From positions 25,809 through 89,808 of the forward strand of contig JAFMYY010000017.1 in assembly GCA_017948555.1 (NCBI GenBank): a stretch of 64,000 bases of DNA, given 5' to 3'. Position 1 is the stretch's first letter. Every line of letters starts with the position of its first letter. Under the pieces are notes generated by a model that was not told where the DNA came from, did no database searches, and was given only the letters and a program-made list of their open reading frames with translations. Positions 44,355-52,461 of this stretch are shown piece by piece. Made by a program: the position numbers and the translations under genes. This DNA is from Cesiribacteraceae bacterium YIM B00369 (lineage in GTDB: Bacteria > Bacteroidota > Bacteroidia > Cytophagales > Cyclobacteriaceae).

Positions 44355-45425
44355 ATGAATAAAACGCTTGTTATAAGCCCTTCTGGGAAAATGTATGGTA
44401 GTGAACAGGTGTTACTAGATTTTCTTAAATCAACTAAGAACTCGTATGTCGTTGCTGTACCAAAGGGTTCTATTTATGAAGGCAAACTTAATAAATTGCC
44501 CCAGCATAAAATTATAGGGTTCCAAAAAGTTATTTTTTTGTATGTAAAAGTGTTGTTTCTTTTATTTAGAAACAAAATTACAACAGTTTATGTCAATGAA
44601 GGGGGGCATATAAAATATATTAAAAAGTTAGCCGAGATATTTCCCAAGAAAAAATTTGTAGTTCACATTCGTTTAGTGGAAGACACAAAACATGAAAGAA
44701 TAGGCCAGAATTTACCAGATAATATTAAGCTTATTTGTGTTTCTGAGTTTATAGCAAATGAAATAATTAATAACCATCCGAAACCAGCAAAGATTAGGAA
44801 AAATGTAAAAGCAATTTGGGATGCATACAATATTCAACTTCAAGAAAAAGTGCCTTTTTTTAATATGTATGATGTTATCTCTATTGGTGTCGTAGGTAGG
44901 GTTTGTGCTGCAAAAGGAGTTTCTAAAATACTATCCATATGTCAATATTGGGAGGAAGAGGTTAAAAAGGATATAGAATTTAATTTTTTTGGTGATGTTG
45001 TAGAAGATGATCATCAGGTAAAGAGATTACGAAAAGAAGCCGAAAATTTTAATTTCGTTAAATTAAAATTTCATGGCTTTGTTAAACGGAAAGAGGATAT
45101 ATATGGGAAGGTGAATATGATTATACACTTTAACAATAAAGAGCCTTTTCCCAGGATATCATTTGAAACCATATCTTTTGGTATTCCCTTAATTAGTTTT
45201 AATGATGGAGGGGTTGGAGAACAAGCTAAAATCATGGAAATACAAAGATTCATGTGCGAAAATGTAGAAAATTGGGAAAAGGAAATGGCATCAATTATAC
45301 AGTGGGTGCAAAAAAATGAAACAACCGTTGAAGATATCATTAAAGAAGCAAAAGGAAGAATTAACACTGAATTAAGCCAGGAAAAATACAATCGAAATTT
45401 GGAAGGTTGTTTTAACTTAGAATGA
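44355..45425 (+). CDS. glycosyltransferase family 4-like
   Basis: A 356-residue GT-B protein. It begins LVISPSGKMYGSEQVLLDFL, a common start in family 4 enzymes of surface glycan loci. The donor domain shows IGVVGRVCAAKGVSKIL and PRISFETISFGIPLISFNDGG with a Glu in the expected position. ATGA overlap with the following gene. Confidence 0.82.
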   Translation: MNKTLVISPSGKMYGSEQVLLDFLKSTKNSYVVAVPKGSIYEGKLNKLPQHKIIGFQKVIFLYVKVLFLLFRNKITTVYVNEGGHIKYIKKLAEIFPKKKFVVHIRLVEDTKHERIGQNLPDNIKLICVSEFIANEIINNHPKPAKIRKNVKAIWDAYNIQLQEKVPFFNMYDVISIGVVGRVCAAKGVSKILSICQYWEEEVKKDIEFNFFGDVVEDDHQVKRLRKEAENFNFVKLKFHGFVKRKEDIYGKVNMIIHFNNKEPFPRISFETISFGIPLISFNDGGVGEQAKIMEIQRFMCENVENWEKEMASIIQWVQKNETTVEDIIKEAKGRINTELSQEKYNRNLEGCFNLE

Positions 45426-46456
45426 GAGTCTTATATATTGGCCAAAACAGTGGAGGTACAACCTCCCACATGCGTGCAGGTAAAATTCGAAACCTCCTTG
45501 CAGGCAGTTCTTTTGATACTATTGATACGCACATCCCTTTTTATAAATCAAATGTCTTGGTTCGTTCACTGGGCTTTCGGTTTAAAACAGGTCCGCTTAT
45601 AAGAGCCATCAACAAGTTTGTATTGAACGACCTCCAGAACTCCTATGATTTAATATGGGTAGATAAAGGTGTTTTTCTTAAGGAGAACACAACAAAAATC
45701 CTGAGAGAAAAAGCAAACGTTCTGGTTCATTATACACCTGACCCGGCTTTTACTTTTCACAAGTCAGCACACTTTATTCGGTCTTTAAAGTACTACGATT
45801 ACCTGGTTACTACCAAGAGTTATGAAATGGACTTCTATAAAAAGTATGTAACGGAAGATAAGGTTTTATATGTGACACAGGGGTTTGATAAAGGAGTTCA
45901 TGCTCCGCTCGTTTCTTTTGAGGATAAAAAGAAAGGAGTCATTTTTATCGGGCATTACGAAAAGGAAAGAGGGGAGTTGGTAAAAGCTTTACTGGAAGCA
46001 AACATTCCTGTAGGCTTGGCTGGAATTAAATGGAATAAGTTTGCCAGTAAGTTTACAAATTCATCTTTAAATTATTATGGTGAAGGAATATATAAAGAGG
46101 CTTATGTATCTACCCTAAGTTCTTACCAGTTTGGATTAGGACTTGTTTCCAAATGGGTACCGGAATTACATACTACCCGTACCTTTGAAATACCTGCTTG
46201 TGGAACCGCTCTTTTAACAGAAAAAAATGTAGAAACAGCCAGATTTTTTACTGAGGAGGAAGCCATATTTTTTCAGTCAGCCAAAGAGTTAGTGGATAAA
46301 ATTAAGCTTTATCAGGCTAACCCGGAAGAGTTGAAACGTTTAACCTTCGCGGGAACTGGGAAGGTTTATTCACAGGGATATGATTATGAATCTATTATGG
46401 CAAAGGTGTTGGAGCTTGTACTGGCTTCTCCCTTAAAAGTTCAAACGTTTAAATAG
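45422..46456 (+). CDS. glycosyltransferase, CgeB-like
   Basis: A 344-residue GT-B type protein resembling the CgeB/spore-protein glycosyltransferase group: RVLYIGQNSGGTTSHMRAGK, VHYTPDPAFTFHKS, YDYLVTTKSYEMDFYKK, VIFIGHYEKERGELV and RTFEIPACGTALLTEKN near the C terminus. Substrate unknown. Base composition starts to rise here compared with the genes before. Confidence 0.82.
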   Translation: MRVLYIGQNSGGTTSHMRAGKIRNLLAGSSFDTIDTHIPFYKSNVLVRSLGFRFKTGPLIRAINKFVLNDLQNSYDLIWVDKGVFLKENTTKILREKANVLVHYTPDPAFTFHKSAHFIRSLKYYDYLVTTKSYEMDFYKKYVTEDKVLYVTQGFDKGVHAPLVSFEDKKKGVIFIGHYEKERGELVKALLEANIPVGLAGIKWNKFASKFTNSSLNYYGEGIYKEAYVSTLSSYQFGLGLVSKWVPELHTTRTFEIPACGTALLTEKNVETARFFTEEEAIFFQSAKELVDKIKLYQANPEELKRLTFAGTGKVYSQGYDYESIMAKVLELVLASPLKVQTFK

Positions 46457-46469
46457 CAGGAATCAGGAA

Positions 46470-47621
46470 GTGAAAAAGATAGCTGTTATTCATTATTTAC
46501 CGCTGGAGTTTTATCCGCCTGTTACTAACTTCCTGAATGTTTTATCAAAGGAGTTGAGCAATGGAATTAAAATATTTACTTTTTCTACAAAGAATAATAA
46601 GGGGAGAAAAAGCTTTAAAAACATTCATATTTCTATTAATCGAGCTCCATTTCCAGCCGTAGGGGAAAGTCAGTTCAAGCGTTTAGCGAAGTATATACAA
46701 TTTAATTTCAGGACGCTTGCTTCTTTATTCATGCTAAAACCAGAAGTTATTGTATACTATGAAAGTTATTCTGTCTGGCCAGTGTATTGGTATTTAAAAC
46801 TTTCTGGCAATGCACCAGCTTTATTTATCCATTACCACGAATATTCATCTAAAGACTGGTATCAGAATGGTATGCGCTTGGTAAAACGTTATCACAATTA
46901 TGAAGTAGACTACCTGTACAGTAAAGCCTGTTGGATATCTCATACTAACCGAGAGCGCCTAGAAATGTTTCAGGCAGATAATAGGGAGCTTTTGAAGGAA
47001 GCACCACTTTTTGTCATGCCAAATTACCCACCTCTTTCCTGGATGAACCAGAAGGTAAAAAGGAAAAGGGGAATAGCTAATTTTGCAGAAGGTAAAATCC
47101 GGTTTGTCTATGTCGGCTCCTTATCTTTACAGGATACATACATAAAGGAATTTTGTGAATGGGTTGCCTCCAATGAAACCGACTGTAGCCTGGATATCTA
47201 TGCTTATAACCTGCATTCAGATACAAAGCTGTACCTGAAAAATTTAGTGGCTAATAATATCCAATTCTTTGATAAAGGAATAGCTTATGAGGATATACCG
47301 GTTATCCTGAGCAGCTATGATATAGGGTTAATATTGTATAAAGCAAATACTCAAAACTATGTTTATAATGCTCCCAATAAGCTCTTTGAATACCTGGCAT
47401 GCGGTTTAGATGTTTGGTTTCCGATTGAAATGGAGGGATGTAAACCCTATTTGAACTGGAATACAATCACGAGGGTTATAAATGTGAACTTTAAAGATCT
47501 GGATTCAATTGATATAGATGCCAACAGAAATGAAGGAGATAATGCTGTGGCTATGCCTGATTATGTGTGCGAGCAGGCTTTTTCTCCGCTAATTACTATG
47601 ATTCGGAAGTTGATAGGATGA
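46470..47621 (+). CDS. glycosyltransferase family 4-like
   Basis: A 383-residue GT-B-type protein: KKIAVIHYLPLEFYPPVTNF at the start, FIHYHEYSSKDWYQNGM, KIRFVYVGSLSLQDTYIKE and YDIGLILYKANTQNY...APNKLFEYLACGLDVWFP in the donor domain. GTG start at 46470. The stop overlaps the ATG of the polymerase-like gene by four bases. Confidence 0.82.
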   Translation: MKKIAVIHYLPLEFYPPVTNFLNVLSKELSNGIKIFTFSTKNNKGRKSFKNIHISINRAPFPAVGESQFKRLAKYIQFNFRTLASLFMLKPEVIVYYESYSVWPVYWYLKLSGNAPALFIHYHEYSSKDWYQNGMRLVKRYHNYEVDYLYSKACWISHTNRERLEMFQADNRELLKEAPLFVMPNYPPLSWMNQKVKRKRGIANFAEGKIRFVYVGSLSLQDTYIKEFCEWVASNETDCSLDIYAYNLHSDTKLYLKNLVANNIQFFDKGIAYEDIPVILSSYDIGLILYKANTQNYVYNAPNKLFEYLACGLDVWFPIEMEGCKPYLNWNTITRVINVNFKDLDSIDIDANRNEGDNAVAMPDYVCEQAFSPLITMIRKLIG

Positions 47622-48958
47622 AAAATTTTCTCATAGCCTTTCTTGTCTTTATACTGTCTTTCTTTTTCTTAGACTTGTATGTTCTTTCAGCCGTTGGGCT
47701 TGGATTGACTGCTTTTATCTTTTTCTACTTCCTGGATACCCTGCACCTTCGGTTGCCTATTGTTGAGTTGATTTTGCTTATTGCTGCGCTTCAGTGGATT
47801 GTAGGACCTATCGTTGAGTACAGGTCTGATCTTCAGCATTTCAAATATTTCATGTATGTAGAAGAAACTGTTTATATGGGAGTAGTCCTACTTGCATTCA
47901 TCGCCTTTTCCTCCATACTTTTTGTGAAACAGGCTCGGTTTTCTTACCAAGAGTACCTGGAGCCTCTAAAAACCTTCCTTAACCAACATCCACAATTTCC
48001 TTATGCCTTGATTGCGATAGGATTTATTTCTTTTTACACACGATTTTATTTTCCGCCTGCCCTACAATTTATTATTTTTCTTGCCAGCCAGCTTCGCTTT
48101 ATTGGTGCTCTTTTTCTACTCTTTAAAGAAAATAATAACAAAATGGAATTAACTGTGGTGGTAGGAGTACTGTTACACCAGGTGGTTCATTCTATACAAG
48201 CAGGAATGTTCCATGAGCTTATTTTGTGGGGCGTGTTCTTCTTTTCCTTTTTTGTTTATAGATATCGAATTGGGAAGCTTCAAAGTCTGGCTATTATACT
48301 GGGTGGTTTCTTTTGTCTCACACTCATTCAACTGGTAAAAGAAGATTATCGGGCCATAATCCAGGCAGGTGCTGCAGGAGGGGGTAGAGTAGACCTGTTC
48401 GTGGATATGGTTTTTAATAAAGCTTTTTCTGAAGCAGAGAAAGAGGAATCGAATGAAGAGCTGGAAAAAACCAATGTACGATATAATCAGGGCTGGATTA
48501 TTAGTGCTATAATTTATAATGTGCCAGAAAGAGAACCATATGCCGAAGGAGAAACTATCTATGATGCCCTTAGTGCCAGCTTTCTGCCTCGTTTTCTCGC
48601 CCCTGATAAGAAGAAAGCAGGAGGAGTTGAGAACTTTGAGCGTTTTACCGGCTTAAAGCTTGCTCCAGGAACCTCTATGGGAACGAGTGTCATTGGGGAG
48701 GCTTATGCGAATTTTGGTTCTTTTGGTGCTGCGGTATTTATGTTAATATGGGGTTTCGTTCTTGTTCTTTTTTATAATAAAATTGTGGCTGTATCGCAGC
48801 AACATCCAACCCTTATTCTGTTCCTGCCACTTATCTTTCTTCAAGTAGTAAAAGCAGAAACAGAATTAGTGGTTGTACTTAATCATATGGTTAAAGCCAG
48901 TATATTTGTATTCGGTGTTTATTGGATAAGCCGTAAAGTTTTTAAAGTTGAACTTTAG
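47618..48958 (+). CDS. O-antigen polymerase-like membrane protein (Wzy candidate)
   Basis: A 446-residue polytopic membrane protein with about ten to eleven hydrophobic helices and one large hydrophilic loop (about 265-350, VDMVFNKAFSEAEKEESNEE...). The motif TSMGTSVIGEAYANFGSFGA near residue 375 is common to Wzy/EpsG-like polymerases. I choose ATG 47618 (MKNFLIAFLVFILSFFF) rather than the upstream frame start. It suggests that subunits are polymerised in the periplasm, although no Wzx flippase is present. Confidence 0.8.
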   Translation: MKNFLIAFLVFILSFFFLDLYVLSAVGLGLTAFIFFYFLDTLHLRLPIVELILLIAALQWIVGPIVEYRSDLQHFKYFMYVEETVYMGVVLLAFIAFSSILFVKQARFSYQEYLEPLKTFLNQHPQFPYALIAIGFISFYTRFYFPPALQFIIFLASQLRFIGALFLLFKENNNKMELTVVVGVLLHQVVHSIQAGMFHELILWGVFFFSFFVYRYRIGKLQSLAIILGGFFCLTLIQLVKEDYRAIIQAGAAGGGRVDLFVDMVFNKAFSEAEKEESNEELEKTNVRYNQGWIISAIIYNVPEREPYAEGETIYDALSASFLPRFLAPDKKKAGGVENFERFTGLKLAPGTSMGTSVIGEAYANFGSFGAAVFMLIWGFVLVLFYNKIVAVSQQHPTLILFLPLIFLQVVKAETELVVVLNHMVKASIFVFGVYWISRKVFKVEL

Positions 48959-48963
48959 CCAAA

Positions 48964-49956
48964 TTGATAACCTATTTTTTTCGTAAACCTCAACCAGGAA
49001 TCCATAGCATAGAAGAGCTTTTTACTGCTATCAAGAAGGCTTTACCTTCGGATTTGAAGAGCAAGAATTGTTATATGAGCAAGGTGGGGGTAAAACCTCA
49101 GTTGCTGCTGGCAAATGGGAAAAAGGCTGCCAATAACCAGGGGCTAGTCAATCATATTACCGGTGATGTTCACTATATTGCTTCCTTTCTTCCTAAAAAA
49201 AGAACTATCCTGACGATCCATGATTTGCGTCCGCTCTTTCGTGGGAGTCTGCTGAAAAAGAAGCTGATTAAACTGATTTGGTTTACCATTCCTGTCCGTT
49301 CAGTAAAATATATAACGGTTATTTCAGAGGCAACGAAGTCTGAGCTTATCAAAGAAGTTGGGGTAAAACCCGAAAAGATTAGGGTAATCCCTAATTGCTT
49401 GTTTCCCCAGTTTATCTTCAGTGCTAAAGAGTTTAACAGGGAGAAACCACGGATCCTCCATTTAGGCACAAAAGAAAATAAAAACCTGGAACGGCTGATC
49501 ATGGCCATTAAAGGAATTCCGTGCCATCTTCGAATAATCGGAAAGTTAAGTCCTGAGCAAACCCTAATGCTTACTGAACATAATGTTGATTATTCTAACG
49601 GATTTAACCTACCCTCCGAACAGGTGGTAGAGGAGTACAGGGAATCTGACTTAATTAGTTTTGTAGCGCTGTATGAAGGATTCGGGCTTCCTATTATTGA
49701 AGCCCAGGCGACAGGAAGACCTGTTGTAACCTCAAATGTTTCTTCCATGCCTGAAGTTGCAGGGGAAAGTGCTTTGCTGGTTGATCCTTGTGATGTTGTT
49801 GAAATCCGTAAAGGGATATTGACTGTAATTGAAAATAAGGAGGTAAGGGAACGGCTGGTGGCGAAAGGCCTGGAAAATGTGAAACGCTTCAGGCCGGAAG
49901 CGGTCGCTGCTCAGTATGCCGAGATTTACAGGGAAATTCTGAATCAAAATAAATGA
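48964..49956 (+). CDS. glycosyltransferase family 4
   Basis: A 330-residue mannosyl/rhamnosyl-type GT-B enzyme: TILTIHDLRPL, VISEATKSELIKEVGVKPEKI, RILHLGTKENKNLERLI and FVALYEGFGLPIIEAQATGRP, then SSMPEVAGESALLVDP. TTG start at 48964, five bases after the polymerase gene. ATGA overlap with the next gene. Confidence 0.9.
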   Translation: MITYFFRKPQPGIHSIEELFTAIKKALPSDLKSKNCYMSKVGVKPQLLLANGKKAANNQGLVNHITGDVHYIASFLPKKRTILTIHDLRPLFRGSLLKKKLIKLIWFTIPVRSVKYITVISEATKSELIKEVGVKPEKIRVIPNCLFPQFIFSAKEFNREKPRILHLGTKENKNLERLIMAIKGIPCHLRIIGKLSPEQTLMLTEHNVDYSNGFNLPSEQVVEEYRESDLISFVALYEGFGLPIIEAQATGRPVVTSNVSSMPEVAGESALLVDPCDVVEIRKGILTVIENKEVRERLVAKGLENVKRFRPEAVAAQYAEIYREILNQNK

Positions 49957-51125
49957 AAAAGATCCTCATTTTCATCGACTGGTATGAACCAGGCTATAAA
50001 GCGGGTGGTCCGATCCGCTCTGTAAAGAATCTGGTGGATCAGCTGAAAGGCGAGGTGGATTTTTACATTTTTACCAGGGACAGGGATTATCAATCCGATG
50101 AAGCTTACATAGGTCTGCAGACGGACCAGTGGGTTGCTGTTGAGCCAAACATAAAGGTTTGGTATGCATCTCCGGCTAAACTTAATAGAAGGGTAATTCA
50201 GCAGGCAATTAATTCCGCTCCTTTCCATAGGATTTACCTGAACGGCATTTATTCCTATAAATTTTCCATTCTTCCTTTACTGGTTATGACCATAGAACAA
50301 AAGGAAAAAACGATTGTGGCACCCAGAGGAATGCTGGCCCGGAGTGCTATTGGAGTAAAGGTTTTGAAAAAAAGTTTATTTTTAGGGCTTGCCAGGTTTA
50401 TGAAATTGTACAATGGTGTACAGTTTCATGCTACCTCCCTGCAGGAAAAGAAGGATATTCAGGACCAGCTGGGGCAGGGGGTGCCGGTAGTTATTGCCAC
50501 CAATCTTTCGGCTAAAAGCGGAGCAGCTAAATTGATTACAGCTCAGAAAAAAGCAGGGGAACTTAAGCTGGTGAATATCGCCCGTGTATCTCCGGAAAAA
50601 AACACGCTTTTTGCTATTAAAGCACTGAAAGACTTACCTTCTTCCATTAAATTGGAGCTCAATATTTTTGGTCCCGTTTATGACGAAGACTACTGGAAGG
50701 AATGCCTGCAAGCAATTGAAAGCCTGCCCTCAAATATTTCGGTAACCTATAAAGGAAATCTTCCGAATGAAGAGGTCCCGGATACCCTGTCGACCTATCA
50801 TTTCTTTTATCTGCCCAGCAGGGGAGAGAACTTCGGACATAGTATACTGGAGGCTTTGAGTGCAGGTATACCTGTAATAATTTCTGACCAGACTCCATGG
50901 AAAGAGCTGAAAGAAAAAGGGATTGGCTTTGAGCTGCCGCTGTCTGAGGAAAAGTTTCGGGAGGCAATTATAACAGCTGCCGGCTTTGATCATCAGGAAT
51001 TCAACAAATGGTCAACTGCTGCCTTTTCTTATGCAAAGGAGGTAAGGGAGGACCCGAAGACTTTGGCTGCTTACCGGGAGATGTTTGGGCTGGGAGGTGT
51101 TGAGGGTTCACGCAAAGGGCGCTAA
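49953..51125 (+). CDS. glycosyltransferase family 4
   Basis: A 390-residue GT-B enzyme of the group beginning WYEPGYKAGGPIRSVKNLV. Further signatures: VAPRGMLARSAIGVK, VNIARVSPEKNTLFAIKAL and LPSRGENFGHSILEALSAG. The base composition is back to the genome norm. The last seven codons (EGSRKGR) and the stop come from a family B repeat unit, so the natural C terminus has been replaced or extended. Last gene of the forward run. Confidence 0.9.
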   Translation: MKKILIFIDWYEPGYKAGGPIRSVKNLVDQLKGEVDFYIFTRDRDYQSDEAYIGLQTDQWVAVEPNIKVWYASPAKLNRRVIQQAINSAPFHRIYLNGIYSYKFSILPLLVMTIEQKEKTIVAPRGMLARSAIGVKVLKKSLFLGLARFMKLYNGVQFHATSLQEKKDIQDQLGQGVPVVIATNLSAKSGAAKLITAQKKAGELKLVNIARVSPEKNTLFAIKALKDLPSSIKLELNIFGPVYDEDYWKECLQAIESLPSNISVTYKGNLPNEEVPDTLSTYHFFYLPSRGENFGHSILEALSAGIPVIISDQTPWKELKEKGIGFELPLSEEKFREAIITAAGFDHQEFNKWSTAAFSYAKEVREDPKTLAAYREMFGLGGVEGSRKGR

Positions 51126-51150
51126 GTTTTTACGCAAAGGTCGCGGAGGT
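51104..51150. repeat. family B unit (B5), overlapping a gene end
   Basis: GGGTTCACGCAAAGGGCGCT then AAGTTTTTACGCAAAGGTCG. It shows two related 23-bp halves. The first half encodes the last residues and the stop of the glycosyltransferase gene. Confidence 0.88.
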
Positions 51151-51204
51151 TTTTTTATTATTTCAGGGCATTACTTAAACCTGCCAGGGCTGGCTTTTTT
51201 CCTT

Positions 51205-51684
51205 TCAATCCCCCTTCCGCAGTGCAGCATAATAGATGGCTATCAGCAAGAGCGTAATGAAGGGGGAGAGCATAAACTCTTTTAGCTGCTGTGCGAGGAT
51301 GAAAACAACGGCTTTGCTCTTTCCTTCAATCAGGAAGTATATGCCGAGGAGCAGTCCGCTTAGGAGTACCAGAAATCCATAGCTTGCTGTCGAAAGTACT
51401 ATTGCCTCTTTCCTGCGGAAGATCAGGTAAAGCGCTGCAGTGCTGAGGCTGCAGTATAGTATGATATAAGCAGGAAGGGTTAACCATCTGGGGTCACTGG
51501 CCTCCAGTTGCGCCAGGGCGTTAACAGCTAATCCACTGTCTGAACGGCTGACCAGTAGTGGCAAAGCGGGCTGATGAAGGTTCAGGATGTACTGATCACG
51601 GAGAAAGCCCAGCCCGGTCAGCGCTGTAAATATTATAATTAAAAGCAGTACAGTCTGAAATCCACCGGCTTTTTTACTCCCCAA
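51205..51684 (-). CDS. exosortase-associated small membrane protein
   Basis: A 159-residue protein with an N-terminal helix (about 10-28), a periplasm-type stretch and three further helices (about 70-90, 95-115, 130-152). It overlaps the exosortase gene by 11 bases at its start and ends the four-gene exosortase operon. Small membrane partners of similar size accompany Bacteroidota exosortases (XrtF- and XrtX-associated proteins). I assign it by position and topology, not by strong sequence motifs. Confidence 0.68.
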   Translation of the reverse strand: MGSKKAGGFQTVLLLIIIFTALTGLGFLRDQYILNLHQPALPLLVSRSDSGLAVNALAQLEASDPRWLTLPAYIILYCSLSTAALYLIFRRKEAIVLSTASYGFLVLLSGLLLGIYFLIEGKSKAVVFILAQQLKEFMLSPFITLLLIAIYYAALRKGD

Positions 51685-52237
51685 AATGAAATTCTTTTTT
51701 AACTTCTGCGGGTGAGTGTTCCTGTTTTTCCGTACCGGAAAACCTTTTTACCCAAAGCATCCAGAGCCCGAAAATAAAGCTATATACAAGTAGGGTGAAG
51801 GTATATTTATGGTTAAAATCCAAAGCTCCGGGGAAGTGAATCTGAATAAGAGTCAGGCCTGCCACCCTCAGGATATTTACCAGCCAGATGGCAGCAATGC
51901 CAGCCAATATATAACCAACTTTTAGAATCCATTTTCCGGAGAAGCAAATAATAAAGCCACTGAAAAGGGCGAAAAGAACCAGGGCGTTACATTCATGGGC
52001 TACTCCCAGTAACATGGTGCTGTCAAGGTACAGCAGGCTCATGTGCGGTTTATGAAACCAGGAAAGCTCATATCCTATCAGCCCCATGACCCATGCACCA
52101 GCCTCGGTGGTGCTCCTGGTTAACTGCCGGTCGGGAATCCCCAAGGGCCGTAACCAGCTTTCGTAAATGAAAAACCAGGCCAGATAAAGCATAAATGCAC
52201 TTATCATAAACCTGGTTAGAAATTTGTATTGCTTCAT
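51674..52237 (-). CDS. exosortase family protein (Bacteroidota type)
   Basis: A 187-residue polytopic membrane cysteine protease/transpeptidase. The three catalytic residues of exosortases are all visible: Cys in GVAHECNALVLF (about residue 82), Arg in WLVNILRVAGLTLI (about residue 124) and His in LDFNHKYTFTLL (about residue 143). About six membrane helices surround them. Known exosortases cleave a C-terminal signal and hand the protein to a surface glycan, and they often sit in exopolysaccharide loci, as here. It most resembles short XrtX/XrtF-like enzymes. The substrate candidate is encoded 11 bases upstream. Confidence 0.87.
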   Translation of the reverse strand: MKQYKFLTRFMISAFMLYLAWFFIYESWLRPLGIPDRQLTRSTTEAGAWVMGLIGYELSWFHKPHMSLLYLDSTMLLGVAHECNALVLFALFSGFIICFSGKWILKVGYILAGIAAIWLVNILRVAGLTLIQIHFPGALDFNHKYTFTLLVYSFIFGLWMLWVKRFSGTEKQEHSPAEVKKEFHFGE

Positions 52238-52248
52238 GAAGGCCTACT

Positions 52249-52461
52249 TCAGTCTGTTTTGTTTTCTTTTCGCTTATCCACCATCTTTTTTGCCCCATAG
52301 GCTATACCTGCGGCAGCAAGCAGAGAAACACCACCATCCACAGGAATTTTAGCATTTGGGTCACCACCAACCTCTTCGCCTGGCTGAGCATATAAATAAG
52401 CTATATTAAAAAGGAAAATTAGACAAGCTAACTTTCCTCCTTTTACAATTTTTTTTTTCAT
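52249..52461 (-). CDS. 70-residue protein with exosortase-type C-terminal sorting signal (PID-CTERM-like)
   Basis: The entire protein is a signal peptide (residues 1-25, ending YLYAQ), a short acidic spacer (PGEEVGGDPNAK) and a tripartite C terminus: the motif IPVDGG, a hydrophobic segment (VSLLAAAGIAYGA) and a basic tail (KKMVDKRKENK). This matches the layout of exosortase sorting signals, and the P-(I/V)-D-G-G motif is the PID-CTERM type. After cleavage only about 20 residues would remain, so it is almost nothing but signals. It overlaps the 1330-residue gene by one base (TAATG) and precedes the exosortase gene. Confidence 0.83.
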   Translation of the reverse strand: MKKKIVKGGKLACLIFLFNIAYLYAQPGEEVGGDPNAKIPVDGGVSLLAAAGIAYGAKKMVDKRKENKTD

